A stretch of DNA of 14,554 nucleotides from an uncultured Oceanospirillales bacterium (GCA_913061245.1 CAJXTO010000027.1:1-14554); one strand, 5' to 3'; numbered from the stretch's first letter, positions 1 through 6,963 are shown. A program made the numbers and translations. Notes: generated by a model from the letters alone, not told the origin.

Positions 1-1739
1 CAGGCACTCTCGACAGGAAAGAGATCCAAAACGAACGCGTGATGGACTCAAATGACCAGGAAAAAGAGCGCGGAATTACGATTCTCGCGAAAAACACTGG
101 TCTTAATTGGAATGACTACCGCATTAACGTTGTAGATACGCCAGGTCACGCTGACTTCGGTGGTGAAGTGGAGCGCGTCTTATCGATGGTAGACGCCGTA
201 CTTTTGGTTGTTGATGCAGCCGAGGGCCCAATGCCTCAAACACGGTTTGTGACCCAAAAAGCATTTAATCAAGGACTGAAGCCAATCGTCATCGTCAATA
301 AAGTCGATAAAGTTGGTGCGGATCCACACGGTGCAATTGATAAAGTGTTTGACCTGTTTGACCAGCTCGGTGCGACAGATGACCAGCTTGATTTTCCAAT
401 TGTTTATTGTTCTGCCATTAACGGACTATCGGGTCCTGAACCAGATCAGTTAGTCGAGAGTATGGAGCCAATCCTACAAGCAATTGTTGACCATTGTCCT
501 GCACCAGAGGTTGATCTTGACGGTCCACTACAACTGCAAATTTCTGCGCTTGATTACAACTCGTTCCAGGGTGTGATTGGTGTTGGACGCATTCGTCGTG
601 GTCAGTTAAAGCGGAATCAACAGGTCACTGTGGTTGATCGCGATGGCGGCACACGGAATGGCAAGGTCCTGCAAATTCTTGGCTATCTCGGTCTGGAACG
701 GATTGAACAGCAATCAGCAACAGCTGGCGACATTGTCTGTATTACAGGCCTCGATCCGCTCTCGATTTCAGACACAATTTGTTCGACGGAGGCGCCGGAA
801 GGATTGCCTCCGCTGACTGTTGATGAACCTACCGTCAGTATGACATTCCAAGTGAATGACAGCCCATTTGCGGGTAAAGACGGTAAGTACGTGACGTCAC
901 GCAATATTAAAGATCGTTTGGATCGAGAGTTGATTCATAACGTGGCACTCCGTGTCGAACAAGGTGATTCGCCGGATAAATTCGTGGTCTCCGGTCGAGG
1001 CGAGCTACATTTGTCAGTGTTGATCGAATCAATGCGTCGTGAGGGTTTTGAGCTGGGTGTGTCTCGACCTGAAGTGATTGTTCGAGAAGTCGATGGCGTC
1101 AAAGAAGAGCCATTTGAATACGTCGTAATCGATATTGAAGATCAGCATCAAGGTGCTGTGATGGAAGCGATGGGCCTCCGTAAAGGTGATATGAAAAACA
1201 TGGAGCCGGATGGACAAGGACGTTTACGACTTGAGTACATTATTGCTGCACGTGGGTTGATTGGTTTCCGCTCTCAATTCCTGACCATGACGTCTGGGAC
1301 CGGCATAATGAGCCATGTTTTCGATCATTATGGACCGGTGAAGGCAGGCGATTTGGGTAACCGAATTAATGGTGTGCTCGTTTCGATGACCGATGGCGCA
1401 ACGACTGCATACTCGCTCTATAACCTCCAAGACCGTGGCCGTTTGATGGTGGGTCCTGGTGTAGATGTTTATGAAGGGATGCTTCTCGGCATCCATGCGC
1501 GTGATAACGATCTCCCGGTGAACCCAGTGAAGGGTAAGCAGCTGACCAATATCCGCGCAGCGGGAACTGATGAGAACCTGATCCTTACGCCGGCAATCAA
1601 GATGACTCTTGAGTCTGCTCTTGAATTCATTGATGATGATGAGCTTGTCGAAGTTACACCGAATCATATTCGACTTCGTAAGAAACTACTCAAAGAGTCC
1701 GACCGCAAGCGCGCGGGTCGTTCAAAGGCGGCAAGCTAG
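1..1739 (+). CDS. typA: Ribosome-associated GTPase TypA/BipA, 5'-truncated by the window edge
   Basis: Translation factor-family GTPase that binds the ribosome and helps 50S assembly and stress or low-temperature growth (family knowledge). The open frame runs from the window edge: codons from base 3 read GTLDRKEIQNERVMDSND, which matches the family upstream of the switch region. The GTG/ATG at 39-44 is therefore internal, not a start. About 578 codons are present, against ~607 in E. coli. The missing ~29 residues include the P-loop (HVDHGKTT), so nothing suggests a broken gene. Visible motifs are the KERGITI switch I region, DTPGHADFGG (G3), NKVDK (G4) and CSAINGLSG (G5), then the EF-Tu-like domain 2 and the family-specific C-terminal region (RGLIGFRSQF, AYSLYNLQDRG). 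The tail ends in a basic stretch (KESDRKRAGRSKAAS). It is followed 28 nt later by pip on the same strand. Confidence 0.97.
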   Translation, partial: GTLDRKEIQNERVMDSNDQEKERGITILAKNTGLNWNDYRINVVDTPGHADFGGEVERVLSMVDAVLLVVDAAEGPMPQTRFVTQKAFNQGLKPIVIVNKVDKVGADPHGAIDKVFDLFDQLGATDDQLDFPIVYCSAINGLSGPEPDQLVESMEPILQAIVDHCPAPEVDLDGPLQLQISALDYNSFQGVIGVGRIRRGQLKRNQQVTVVDRDGGTRNGKVLQILGYLGLERIEQQSATAGDIVCITGLDPLSISDTICSTEAPEGLPPLTVDEPTVSMTFQVNDSPFAGKDGKYVTSRNIKDRLDRELIHNVALRVEQGDSPDKFVVSGRGELHLSVLIESMRREGFELGVSRPEVIVREVDGVKEEPFEYVVIDIEDQHQGAVMEAMGLRKGDMKNMEPDGQGRLRLEYIIAARGLIGFRSQFLTMTSGTGIMSHVFDHYGPVKAGDLGNRINGVLVSMTDGATTAYSLYNLQDRGRLMVGPGVDVYEGMLLGIHARDNDLPVNPVKGKQLTNIRAAGTDENLILTPAIKMTLESALEFIDDDELVEVTPNHIRLRKKLLKESDRKRAGRSKAAS

Positions 1740-1741
1740 GA

Positions 1742-1773
1742 GTGCATGCCGCCCCATTAGGGGGCGTATGCAC
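1742..1773 (+). promoter_or_regulatory. Hairpin enclosing the pip ribosome-binding site and start codon
   Basis: Inverted repeat in the typA-pip gap. The 5' arm 1742-1755 pairs with the 3' arm 1761-1773 around a 5-nt loop (ATTAG). I count 13 pairs, with one G-U pair (1748/1767) and one bulged C (1749). The G-run that would serve as the pip ribosome-binding site (1759-1764) and the pip ATG (1768-1770) lie in the loop edge and 3' arm, so a folded stem would hide them. The typA stop codon (1737-1739) is only 2 nt upstream, so a ribosome ending typA would cover the 5' arm and open the stem. There is no T-run after the stem, so it does not look like an intrinsic terminator. The structure is seen directly; control of pip translation is inferred. 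Confidence 0.6.
1746..1760 (+). other. Four-codon mini-ORF (Met-Pro-Pro-His) ahead of pip, possible leader peptide
   Basis: ATG CCG CCC CAT TAG lies in the typA-pip gap, in a different frame from pip. An AGGAG (1738-1742) overlapping the typA stop sits 3 nt before its ATG, which is short for a good ribosome-binding site. Its Pro-Pro codons are in the 5' arm of the hairpin that covers the pip start. Such a short ORF can arise by chance, so this is recorded as a candidate only. It could instead be an accidental reading of the stem sequence. Confidence 0.2.
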
Positions 1774-2730
1774 AGGCTATATCCTGAAATAAAGCCATAT
1801 CTTGAAGAGGTGTTGACCACAGCAGATGGTCATCACCGACTCTGGGTCTCATGTTTTGGTAATCCCAACGGTCTTCCTGTCATCTGCCTGCATGGCGGTC
1901 CCGGAGCCGGCACATCACCTTTGATGCCCAGATTTTTCGACCCTGATATCTATCGAATTGTGTGCTTTGATCAGCGTGGCTGCGGCCGTTCTGAACCAAA
2001 AGGCTTGCTTTCGGCAAACACCACCGATGATCTGATTGCTGACCTTGATCTAATTACGGCGCATTTTGCTCTCGCGCGGTATGTTCTCTTTGGGGGCTCT
2101 TGGGGCGCAACACTGGCAATACTTTATGCCATGGAACATCCCAGTCGATGCCTCGGGCTGGTTCTACGCGGTATTTTCTTAAGCACCAACGAGAATTTGG
2201 AGTGGTTGTACGGAGGCGGTGCTGCAACCATCTATCCAGCGGCCTGGTCTGACTTCATAGCCCCAATTCAGAGGGACCAACTGACGCTGAAGACTGTATT
2301 TGATGGCTATCGTGAACTTTTGAATGCCGATGATGAATTCACCAGGTTACAGGCAGCTCGTGCATGGAATTTATGGGAACACAGGCTCTCGACGTGCGAC
2401 TCACAAGCAAACCAAACTGGTGAAACATCACCAAGGCGTGAACTCTGTAGTGCACAGGTTGAGCATCACTATTTGAGCCAGGGCTGTTTCCTGAAGGCTG
2501 GTATCTTCGATCTTCCCCACAGCGAGCTGACATCAATTCCGATGTTTTTGCTGCATGGCTTAAATGATCATGTCTGCCCTGTGCGTAACGCTCGTGATTT
2601 GAAAGCGCTATACCCGAATCTCAAACTCAGAATTCTCGATCATGCTGGGCATTGTGCGTTTGGACCACAAATGGCTGAAGGGTTGTGTCAGGCGACTCAG
2701 GAGATGGCCGCGCTGTACGGCCATCTCTAA
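1768..2730 (+). CDS. pip: Proline iminopeptidase (alpha/beta hydrolase, peptidase family S33)
   Basis: Cytoplasmic aminopeptidase expected to remove N-terminal proline from peptides (family role). The protein is 320 aa, normal for the family. The start at ATG 1768 gives MHRLYPEIKPY, which matches the usual N-terminus; upstream in-frame sequence overlaps typA and is not homologous. Visible: HGGPGAG oxyanion-hole motif at residues 42-48, DQRGCGRSEP at 68-77, nucleophile elbow GGSWG at 109-113 (Ser111), WEHRLST at 203-209 whose Glu204 corresponds to the residue that holds the substrate amino group, and likely catalytic Asp267 (HGLNDHVCP) and His295 (AGHCAFG). No signal peptide is seen. It follows typA by 28 nt through a hairpin that covers its start and is probably co-transcribed with it. 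The last nine codons form a perfect stem. The exact substrate range cannot be read from the sequence. Confidence 0.93.
   Translation: MHRLYPEIKPYLEEVLTTADGHHRLWVSCFGNPNGLPVICLHGGPGAGTSPLMPRFFDPDIYRIVCFDQRGCGRSEPKGLLSANTTDDLIADLDLITAHFALARYVLFGGSWGATLAILYAMEHPSRCLGLVLRGIFLSTNENLEWLYGGGAATIYPAAWSDFIAPIQRDQLTLKTVFDGYRELLNADDEFTRLQAARAWNLWEHRLSTCDSQANQTGETSPRRELCSAQVEHHYLSQGCFLKAGIFDLPHSELTSIPMFLLHGLNDHVCPVRNARDLKALYPNLKLRILDHAGHCAFGPQMAEGLCQATQEMAALYGHL
2701..2727 (+). terminator. Terminator-like stem-loop inside the 3' end of pip
   Basis: A perfect 10-bp stem (2701-2710 with 2718-2727), GC-rich toward the loop, with a 7-nt loop. It is followed on the plus strand by TAATTAAGTTTTA, a modest T-rich tail. 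It occupies the last nine sense codons of pip, ending right at the stop. It would end the typA-pip transcript. On the minus strand the same stem lies just beyond the tatC stop but is followed by CTGAGTCGCC, which has no T-run, so termination in that direction would be weak or would need Rho. Confidence 0.65.
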
Positions 2731-3699
2731 TTAAGTTTTAGGTGGCTTCGGCGGCCCCACGTCAGAATCCTGGTCATCGAGTGACTCAGGCTTATCAAGC
2801 TCTTCGATGATCGGTGAGTCGTTTTCATCGCTCTTAACCGGTGCATACAGATCAAATTCATCAATCTCGTCACTTTTTGAATCATCGTCAGAGGCTTCAT
2901 TTTCGATCACTGCAACAGCTTGCGGCTCATCAGGAGCAAATGGCTCGTCTTCCTCTGAGTCCTCTGGCTTCGGTCGCGGAGAGCCTAGGAATTTTGCTCC
3001 GATCAATCCCACTTCAAACAAAAGCCACATTGGAACTGCGAGCAAGGTTTGGCTAATCATGTCGGGGGGTGTGACTAGCATGCCAACAACGAAACACCCG
3101 ATGAACACATATGGACGCTTCTCTTTTAATGATTCAGGGGATGCGATTCCTGCCTTGATCAGAAGCATTGTTGCGACCGGAATTTCAAAAGCGAGTCCGA
3201 AGGCAAGAAATAGTTTTAAAACAAATGATAGGTAGGCGTCGATGTCAGTCATGACAGTGACGCCTGTTGGGCCTACAGTCGTGAAAAATCCAAAAACCAA
3301 TGGGAAGACAACGAAGTAGGCAAACGCCATCCCTGCATAAAATAGGAAAATACTTGAGATAAGTAGTGGTCCCGCGATCTTCTTTTCATTGTCGTAAAGC
3401 CCGGGCGCTATAAATCCCCAGAGCTGGTACAAGATCATTGGGGCGCCACAATAAATGCTGAGATATAGCGCGAGCTTGAATGGAGCGAGAAACGGAGATG
3501 CGACCTGTGTCGCAATCATGGAGGCGCCTTCAGGCAAGAGAGATTGCAACGGGTCTGCAAGATAGGCGTAGAGGTCGTTTGCGAAGGCGATAAAGCCCAA
3601 GAAGAAAATAAGAATCACGACCAAGATACGAATTAGTCGGTCTCTCAATTCAATCAGGTGGGCGATCAGTGGCTGATCATTCAGGCTTGGATCGCTCAT
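2731..3699 (-). CDS. tatC: Sec-independent protein translocase subunit TatC with long acidic tail
   Basis: Inner-membrane core of the twin-arginine translocase. With TatB it recognises the RR signal peptide, then recruits TatA to export folded proteins. The protein is 322 aa. Residues 1-240 align closely with E. coli TatC, with six membrane segments and the conserved sites HLIELR (Glu17), the periplasmic VASPF region, LYDNEKK (Glu105), YFVVFP, KRPYV and LTPPDMISQ (Asp213). After ~240 comes an ~82-residue cytoplasmic tail with about 29 Asp/Glu and few basic residues, ending PPKPPKT; E. coli TatC is only 258 aa. The ATG overlaps the end of tatB by 23 nt with a weak GGAAAAG ribosome-binding site. 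Its stop directly abuts that of pip, which is convergent. It is the last gene of the minus-strand array. Confidence 0.96.
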   Translation of the reverse strand: MSDPSLNDQPLIAHLIELRDRLIRILVVILIFFLGFIAFANDLYAYLADPLQSLLPEGASMIATQVASPFLAPFKLALYLSIYCGAPMILYQLWGFIAPGLYDNEKKIAGPLLISSIFLFYAGMAFAYFVVFPLVFGFFTTVGPTGVTVMTDIDAYLSFVLKLFLAFGLAFEIPVATMLLIKAGIASPESLKEKRPYVFIGCFVVGMLVTPPDMISQTLLAVPMWLLFEVGLIGAKFLGSPRPKPEDSEEDEPFAPDEPQAVAVIENEASDDDSKSDEIDEFDLYAPVKSDENDSPIIEELDKPESLDDQDSDVGPPKPPKT

Positions 3700-3982
3700 T
3701 CTTTTCCGTCGATGTATTCGTTGTTGACTGGTTGAGGCCTAGAGGATCATCACCGGTGATGTCTTCCATCTTCAATCCACCGCCACGCGCTTCGAGTTGA
3801 CGCTTCAAATCCTCGAGCTCGAGCTCGCGATTGATATCTTTTTGAATCGATGACACTTGGCCGCGCAATTTTTTGACCCACAAGCCCACCGTTCGTGCAA
3901 GACGAGGGAGACGCTCTGGACCGACGACGACCAAACCGATGATGGCGACTAGCAGAAGCTCAGTCGCACCAATATCAAACAC
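3677..3982 (-). CDS. tatB: Sec-independent protein translocase subunit TatB
   Basis: Single-span membrane protein that pairs with TatC in the twin-arginine signal-peptide receptor. The protein is 101 aa. The N-terminus MFDIGATELLLVAIIGLVVVGPERLP shows the short membrane helix, the conserved Glu8, and the GPERLP hinge at 21-26. An amphipathic helix follows (residues ~27-70, rich in Lys/Arg/Glu), then a polar, variable tail. The position-6 Ala is a less common residue at that site. The start is GTG, immediately after the tatA TAA with no spacer and only a weak GAGA-type ribosome-binding site, so translation is probably coupled to tatA. The 3' end overlaps tatC by 23 nt. Length and motifs separate it from TatA, which lacks GPERLP. 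Confidence 0.95.
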   Translation of the reverse strand: MFDIGATELLLVAIIGLVVVGPERLPRLARTVGLWVKKLRGQVSSIQKDINRELELEDLKRQLEARGGGLKMEDITGDDPLGLNQSTTNTSTEKNERSKPE

Positions 3983-4234
3983 TTAGACTTTCTCTTTTGC
4001 TTCAGTCTGTTGCGTTTCAGTTGATTCGTTCTGCTGAACAGTACTCTCTTCTGAGGCCTGTGCAGTCTCTTCTGCCTCTTTGCCTTCAGTTTTGTCAGTG
4101 ACTGACTGACGGAAACCCTTCACCGCACTACCGAGGTCTGAGCCAAGAGATTTTAATTTTTTGGTACCAAAGATCATGATCACGATGGCCAAGATAATCA
4201 GTAACTGCCAAATGCTGATACCACCAATTCCCAT
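3983..4234 (-). CDS. tatA: Sec-independent protein translocase subunit TatA
   Basis: Pore- or patch-forming component of the twin-arginine translocase; many copies assemble on TatBC during export. The protein is 83 aa. Residues 1-21 (MGIGGISIWQLLIILAIVIM) form the membrane helix, then FGTKKLKSLGSDLGSAVKGF gives the hinge and amphipathic helix. The rest is a polar Glu/Gln/Thr-rich tail typical of TatA. The ATG is preceded by AGGAG (4241-4245) at a 6-nt distance. This is the clearest ribosome-binding site of the three tat genes and fits the high TatA dose. The gap to the upstream HIT gene is 27 nt, and the stop codon touches the tatB GTG. Confidence 0.96.
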   Translation of the reverse strand: MGIGGISIWQLLIILAIVIMIFGTKKLKSLGSDLGSAVKGFRQSVTDKTEGKEAEETAQASEESTVQQNESTETQQTEAKEKV

Positions 4235-4261
4235 AAGGGGCTCCTATTGTTTTATGTGTTG

Positions 4262-4600
4262 TTAATTAAAGCCAGTAAACGGGCCGCCCCCGAGGACATG
4301 ATAGTGCATGTGATACACCTCTTGATGACCTCCGGGCCCCGTATTCAACACCGTTCTGAATCCTGAATCCAGCCCTTGTTCCTTTGCGATCTGCGGAATC
4401 TTTAACTGGATTCGTCCTAACAAGCCTTCATCAGAGGGTGTTGTGTCGAATAAATTTTCAATGTGGCGACGCGGAATCACCAAAAAATGTACCGGCGCCT
4501 TAGGATTAATATCACGAAATGCTAAGCAGTCGTCATCTTTATAGATGATATCTGCAGGTATTTCGCCGTCGCGAATCTTGCAAAATAGACAATCAGTCAT
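4262..4600 (-). CDS. HIT-family (HinT-like) purine nucleotide phosphoramidase
   Basis: Small cytoplasmic HIT protein, expected to hydrolyse adenosine phosphoramidates or AMP-lysine-type substrates as other HinT proteins do (family inference). From ATG 4600 it is 112 aa and begins MTDCLFCKIRDGEIPA, the standard family start; an upstream in-frame ATG at 4642 would add 14 residues lying inside hisE and is not preferred. Motifs: CLFC (Cys4, Cys7), IPRRHI (His46), and the histidine triad HMHYHV with His97, His99 and His101 in the usual EVYHMHYHVLGG setting. It overlaps the end of hisE by 8 nt and stands 27 nt before tatA, so it is transcribed between the histidine and Tat genes. The ribosome-binding site is a G-run about 8 nt upstream. 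The physiological substrate is unknown. Confidence 0.93.
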   Translation of the reverse strand: MTDCLFCKIRDGEIPADIIYKDDDCLAFRDINPKAPVHFLVIPRRHIENLFDTTPSDEGLLGRIQLKIPQIAKEQGLDSGFRTVLNTGPGGHQEVYHMHYHVLGGGPFTGFN

Positions 4601-4928
4601 CGTGATTCCCCCGGTTTGCCTTTTCCACGAGGCCGCTGACACCCAATCGGCGTTCGAGTTCCGCTAGCACCGCACTTGGTGGTTCTTCCAAATGGGACAG
4701 AAGCACCAAAGTGTGAAACCATAAATCGGCCACTTCGTGAATGACATCCTCGTTATTCTTTGAGCGTGCTGCATCTTTTGCAGCCATTACGACCTCAGTC
4801 GATTCTTCACCCACTTTCTTTAAGATGTGGTCAAGACCCTTATGATGCAACTTGGAGACGTACGATTTTTCTGGATCTCCAAAACGACGTTCAGCAAGCA
4901 TGTCTTCTAAGACTTCAATTACCGTCAT
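4593..4928 (-). CDS. hisE: Phosphoribosyl-ATP pyrophosphatase HisE
   Basis: Second step of histidine synthesis: phosphoribosyl-ATP to phosphoribosyl-AMP plus pyrophosphate, in the cytoplasm. The protein is 111 aa, all-helical, of the MazG-like fold. The metal-binding acidic motifs are visible: KKVGEESTEVVMAAKD (residues 37-52) and NEDVIHEVADLWFHTLVLL (59-77). The start ATG overlaps the hisI stop as ATGA (4 nt), with a strong GGAGG (4935-4939) 6 nt upstream. The 3' end overlaps the HIT gene by 8 nt. Here hisE is separate from hisI, unlike the fused hisIE of enterics. Together the two genes cover steps 2 and 3; no other his genes are in the window. Confidence 0.96.
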   Translation of the reverse strand: MTVIEVLEDMLAERRFGDPEKSYVSKLHHKGLDHILKKVGEESTEVVMAAKDAARSKNNEDVIHEVADLWFHTLVLLSHLEEPPSAVLAELERRLGVSGLVEKANRGNHDD

Positions 4929-5344
4929 GTGTTGCCTCCATATAGGGTGTTTGGATCGATCTCGACGGGCGCAACAGCTTCCCAGTCACCATGCGCTGTA
5001 GGCGCCCAAGAGAAGCATGACCGTCTTCCGGTATGGCAAGCTACGCCTGTCTGCAGAATACCTAAAAGCACGGCATCCTTGTCGCAATCAATCCGAATAT
5101 CGACTAATTGCTGTGTTTGACCAGAGGACTCGCCTTTGCGCCATAGTGCCTGGCGCGAACGCGAATAATAAACGACTTTACCAGTATGTAACGTCTCATC
5201 GAGTGCCTCGCGGTTCATCCATGCGACCATCAAAATCTCTTTTGAGTGATGATCTTGTGCTATTGCGCAAACCAAACCATCTGCGTTGAATCGAACTGCA
5301 TCGAGTAATTGTTGGCGAGCCTTTTCGTCCTTGAATTCGATCAT
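4925..5344 (-). CDS. hisI: Phosphoribosyl-AMP cyclohydrolase HisI
   Basis: Third step of histidine synthesis: opens the adenine ring of phosphoribosyl-AMP; a Zn/Mg-dependent cytoplasmic enzyme. From ATG 5344 it is 139 aa. This start gives the usual MIEFKDEKAR beginning, has GAGG (5350-5353) 5 nt upstream and shares one base with the ubiB stop (TAATG). A longer in-frame form from 5410 would run 66 nt into ubiB and adds unrelated sequence. Motifs: MVAWMNREAL, YYSRSRQALWRKGESSG, the metal site RIDCDKD (Asp86, Cys87, Asp88, Asp90), and the zinc cysteines in GVACHTGRRSCF (Cys103, Cys110). It overlaps hisE by 4 nt. Confidence 0.95.
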   Translation of the reverse strand: MIEFKDEKARQQLLDAVRFNADGLVCAIAQDHHSKEILMVAWMNREALDETLHTGKVVYYSRSRQALWRKGESSGQTQQLVDIRIDCDKDAVLLGILQTGVACHTGRRSCFSWAPTAHGDWEAVAPVEIDPNTLYGGNT

Positions 5345-6963
5345 TAGCGCCTCATCAGAAGAACCAGGGATAGCGCAGCAATAGCGAATGGCCAATGCCC
5401 GGCAAGCCAATCATGTTCTGCAATTAATGCAGCTCCGGCAACCGCCAAACCGCTCACGCCAAGGAGGGTGCTTAGGTGCCCTGTGAGCCGTCGCCTTTTT
5501 GCTTCTTGGCCAATGTGCTTCAGTGCCTCGGCCTGGTGGAGTTGAATCGACTCAAGCCGTTCGAGCCTGTCTGGTGTTGATAGCAGTGTGTTTGTTAACG
5601 ACGGGAATTGTACGGCCCAGCGAGAGATATTGCGTTTGGCATAATCAACGATTCCCTTTGGACCGAGGCGTTCCTTCACCCAGCGTTCGAGGAATGGCTT
5701 TCCAGTTTTCCAGAGATCAAGTTCTGGATACAGTTCTCGGCCAAGCCCTTCAATATTGAGAAGCGTCTTTTGTAATAGAACGAGTTGGGGCTGCACCTCC
5801 ATTTGGAATCGTCGAGCGACTTCAAAAAGACGAATTAAAAGCACACCAAAACTGATTTCCCCGAGAGGCTTTTGGAAAATTGGCTCACACACTGTGCGAA
5901 TCGCACTTTCGAATTCACCGATATTGGTGTCTTTTGGAACCCAACCCGACTCAACATGCAGTTCAGCAACAGCCCGATAGTCACGATCAAAGAACGCAAT
6001 TAAGTTTTGTGCAAGATACGCCTGTGACTCAGGATCAAGTGTGCCAACAATTCCAAAATCGATCGCTTTATAAACTGGGTTTTCAGGATCTGAAATATCG
6101 ACAAAGACATTTCCTGGATGCATATCTGCATGGAAAAAGCTGTGATCGAATACTTGAGTGAAGAAAATTTCTACTCCTCGCTCAGCCAGTTTCTCCATGT
6201 TGACCTTTTTCTCTTTGAAAACATCAACGCGAGAGATCGGAATGCCATAGATCCGTTCTTCAACCATCACATTACGCCGGGTGTAGTCCCAGTAAATTTC
6301 TGGCACGTAACAGATGGGAGAACTCTCGAAATTACGACGAATTAACGCTGTATTTGCTGCCTCACGCATTAAATCCAATTCATCGAGAATCGTCATGCGG
6401 TAGTCGGAAACGACTTGAACAAGCTTTAAGCGTTTTCCATCGACAAAGTTCTTCTCGACAAACTTTGCGATGGTCATCATCAACTTCAGATCTTCTTCGA
6501 TGACTTTTTCGATACCGGGTCGAATGACTTTGACGATGACTTCTTCGCCGGTTTTGAGACGCGCGGCATGAACCTGTGCGACTGAGGCGGATGCCATGAC
6601 ATCTGATGAAAATTCACTAAAGACATCATCAACGGAGCAACCCAAATCTGATTCAATGATTGATTTGGCGACTTCGCCAGGGAATGGTTTAACACGATCT
6701 TGAAGTTCAGCGAGTGGACCTGCGATGTCTGGCGGTAGCAAATCTCTGCGAGTTGACAGCATTTGCCCAAACTTAACGAACACAGGCCCGAGAGTTTGCA
6801 ATGCATCGCGCAAACGCTCACCGCGAGTTCGCTTCATTCGAACTGACGGAATACACCATGTTAAAGCCTTCAACGTCCCACGTTTTGGCTGAGGGAGTAA
6901 CTCGTCTATTCGTTCAGAGAATAAGACTCGCAGAATTTTTAGTAGGCGGAATGAGCTACCCAT
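5344..6963 (-). CDS. ubiB: Ubiquinone biosynthesis atypical kinase/ATPase UbiB
   Basis: ABC1/ADCK/UbiB-family membrane-anchored protein-kinase-like ATPase required for ubiquinone synthesis, thought to support the soluble Ubi enzyme complex or extract lipid intermediates. The protein is 539 aa, close to the E. coli 546. Seen in order: the KxGQ motif VFVKFGQMLSTRRDLLP (residues 61-77), the Ala-rich loop ASASVAQVHAA (124-134) that replaces a kinase P-loop, VIVKVIRPG with the ATP-site Lys (142-150), ELDLMREAAN (195-204), the catalytic loop HADMHPGN (278-285) and the DFG motif IDFGIVG (301-307). Two hydrophobic C-terminal segments (from ~residue 497) ending LMRR would anchor it. The ATG, with GAGG at 6970-6973, overlaps ubiJ by 8 nt; the stop overlaps hisI by one base. 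Confidence 0.96.
   Translation of the reverse strand: MGSSFRLLKILRVLFSERIDELLPQPKRGTLKALTWCIPSVRMKRTRGERLRDALQTLGPVFVKFGQMLSTRRDLLPPDIAGPLAELQDRVKPFPGEVAKSIIESDLGCSVDDVFSEFSSDVMASASVAQVHAARLKTGEEVIVKVIRPGIEKVIEEDLKLMMTIAKFVEKNFVDGKRLKLVQVVSDYRMTILDELDLMREAANTALIRRNFESSPICYVPEIYWDYTRRNVMVEERIYGIPISRVDVFKEKKVNMEKLAERGVEIFFTQVFDHSFFHADMHPGNVFVDISDPENPVYKAIDFGIVGTLDPESQAYLAQNLIAFFDRDYRAVAELHVESGWVPKDTNIGEFESAIRTVCEPIFQKPLGEISFGVLLIRLFEVARRFQMEVQPQLVLLQKTLLNIEGLGRELYPELDLWKTGKPFLERWVKERLGPKGIVDYAKRNISRWAVQFPSLTNTLLSTPDRLERLESIQLHQAEALKHIGQEAKRRRLTGHLSTLLGVSGLAVAGAALIAEHDWLAGHWPFAIAALSLVLLMRR

Noticed and set aside
1224..1667. 147-codon minus-strand open frame opposite typA
   Set aside because: No recognisable motif, and it sits entirely opposite the conserved TypA C-terminal region; judged an antisense shadow.
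39..1739. typA beginning at the GTG at base 39
   Set aside because: The open frame continues upstream to the window edge with family-typical sequence (GTLDRKEIQNER), so the real start is outside the window.
1609..1767. Longer pip starting inside typA
   Set aside because: The extra residues overlap typA in another frame and do not resemble the family; the homologous N-terminus begins at ATG 1768.
4251..4279. Possible internal promoter for tatABC (TTTACT, 17 nt, CATAAA on the minus strand)
   Set aside because: Both hexamers match only four of six, and the start would fall within the tatA ribosome-binding site, leaving almost no leader. Too weak to list.
4601..4642. Longer HIT protein from an upstream ATG
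   Set aside because: The 14 extra residues lie within hisE; MTDCLFCKI is the standard start of the family.
5345..5410. Longer hisI from an upstream in-frame ATG
   Set aside because: It would overlap ubiB by 66 nt. ATG 5344 has its own GAGG and forms the TAATG junction typical of this array.
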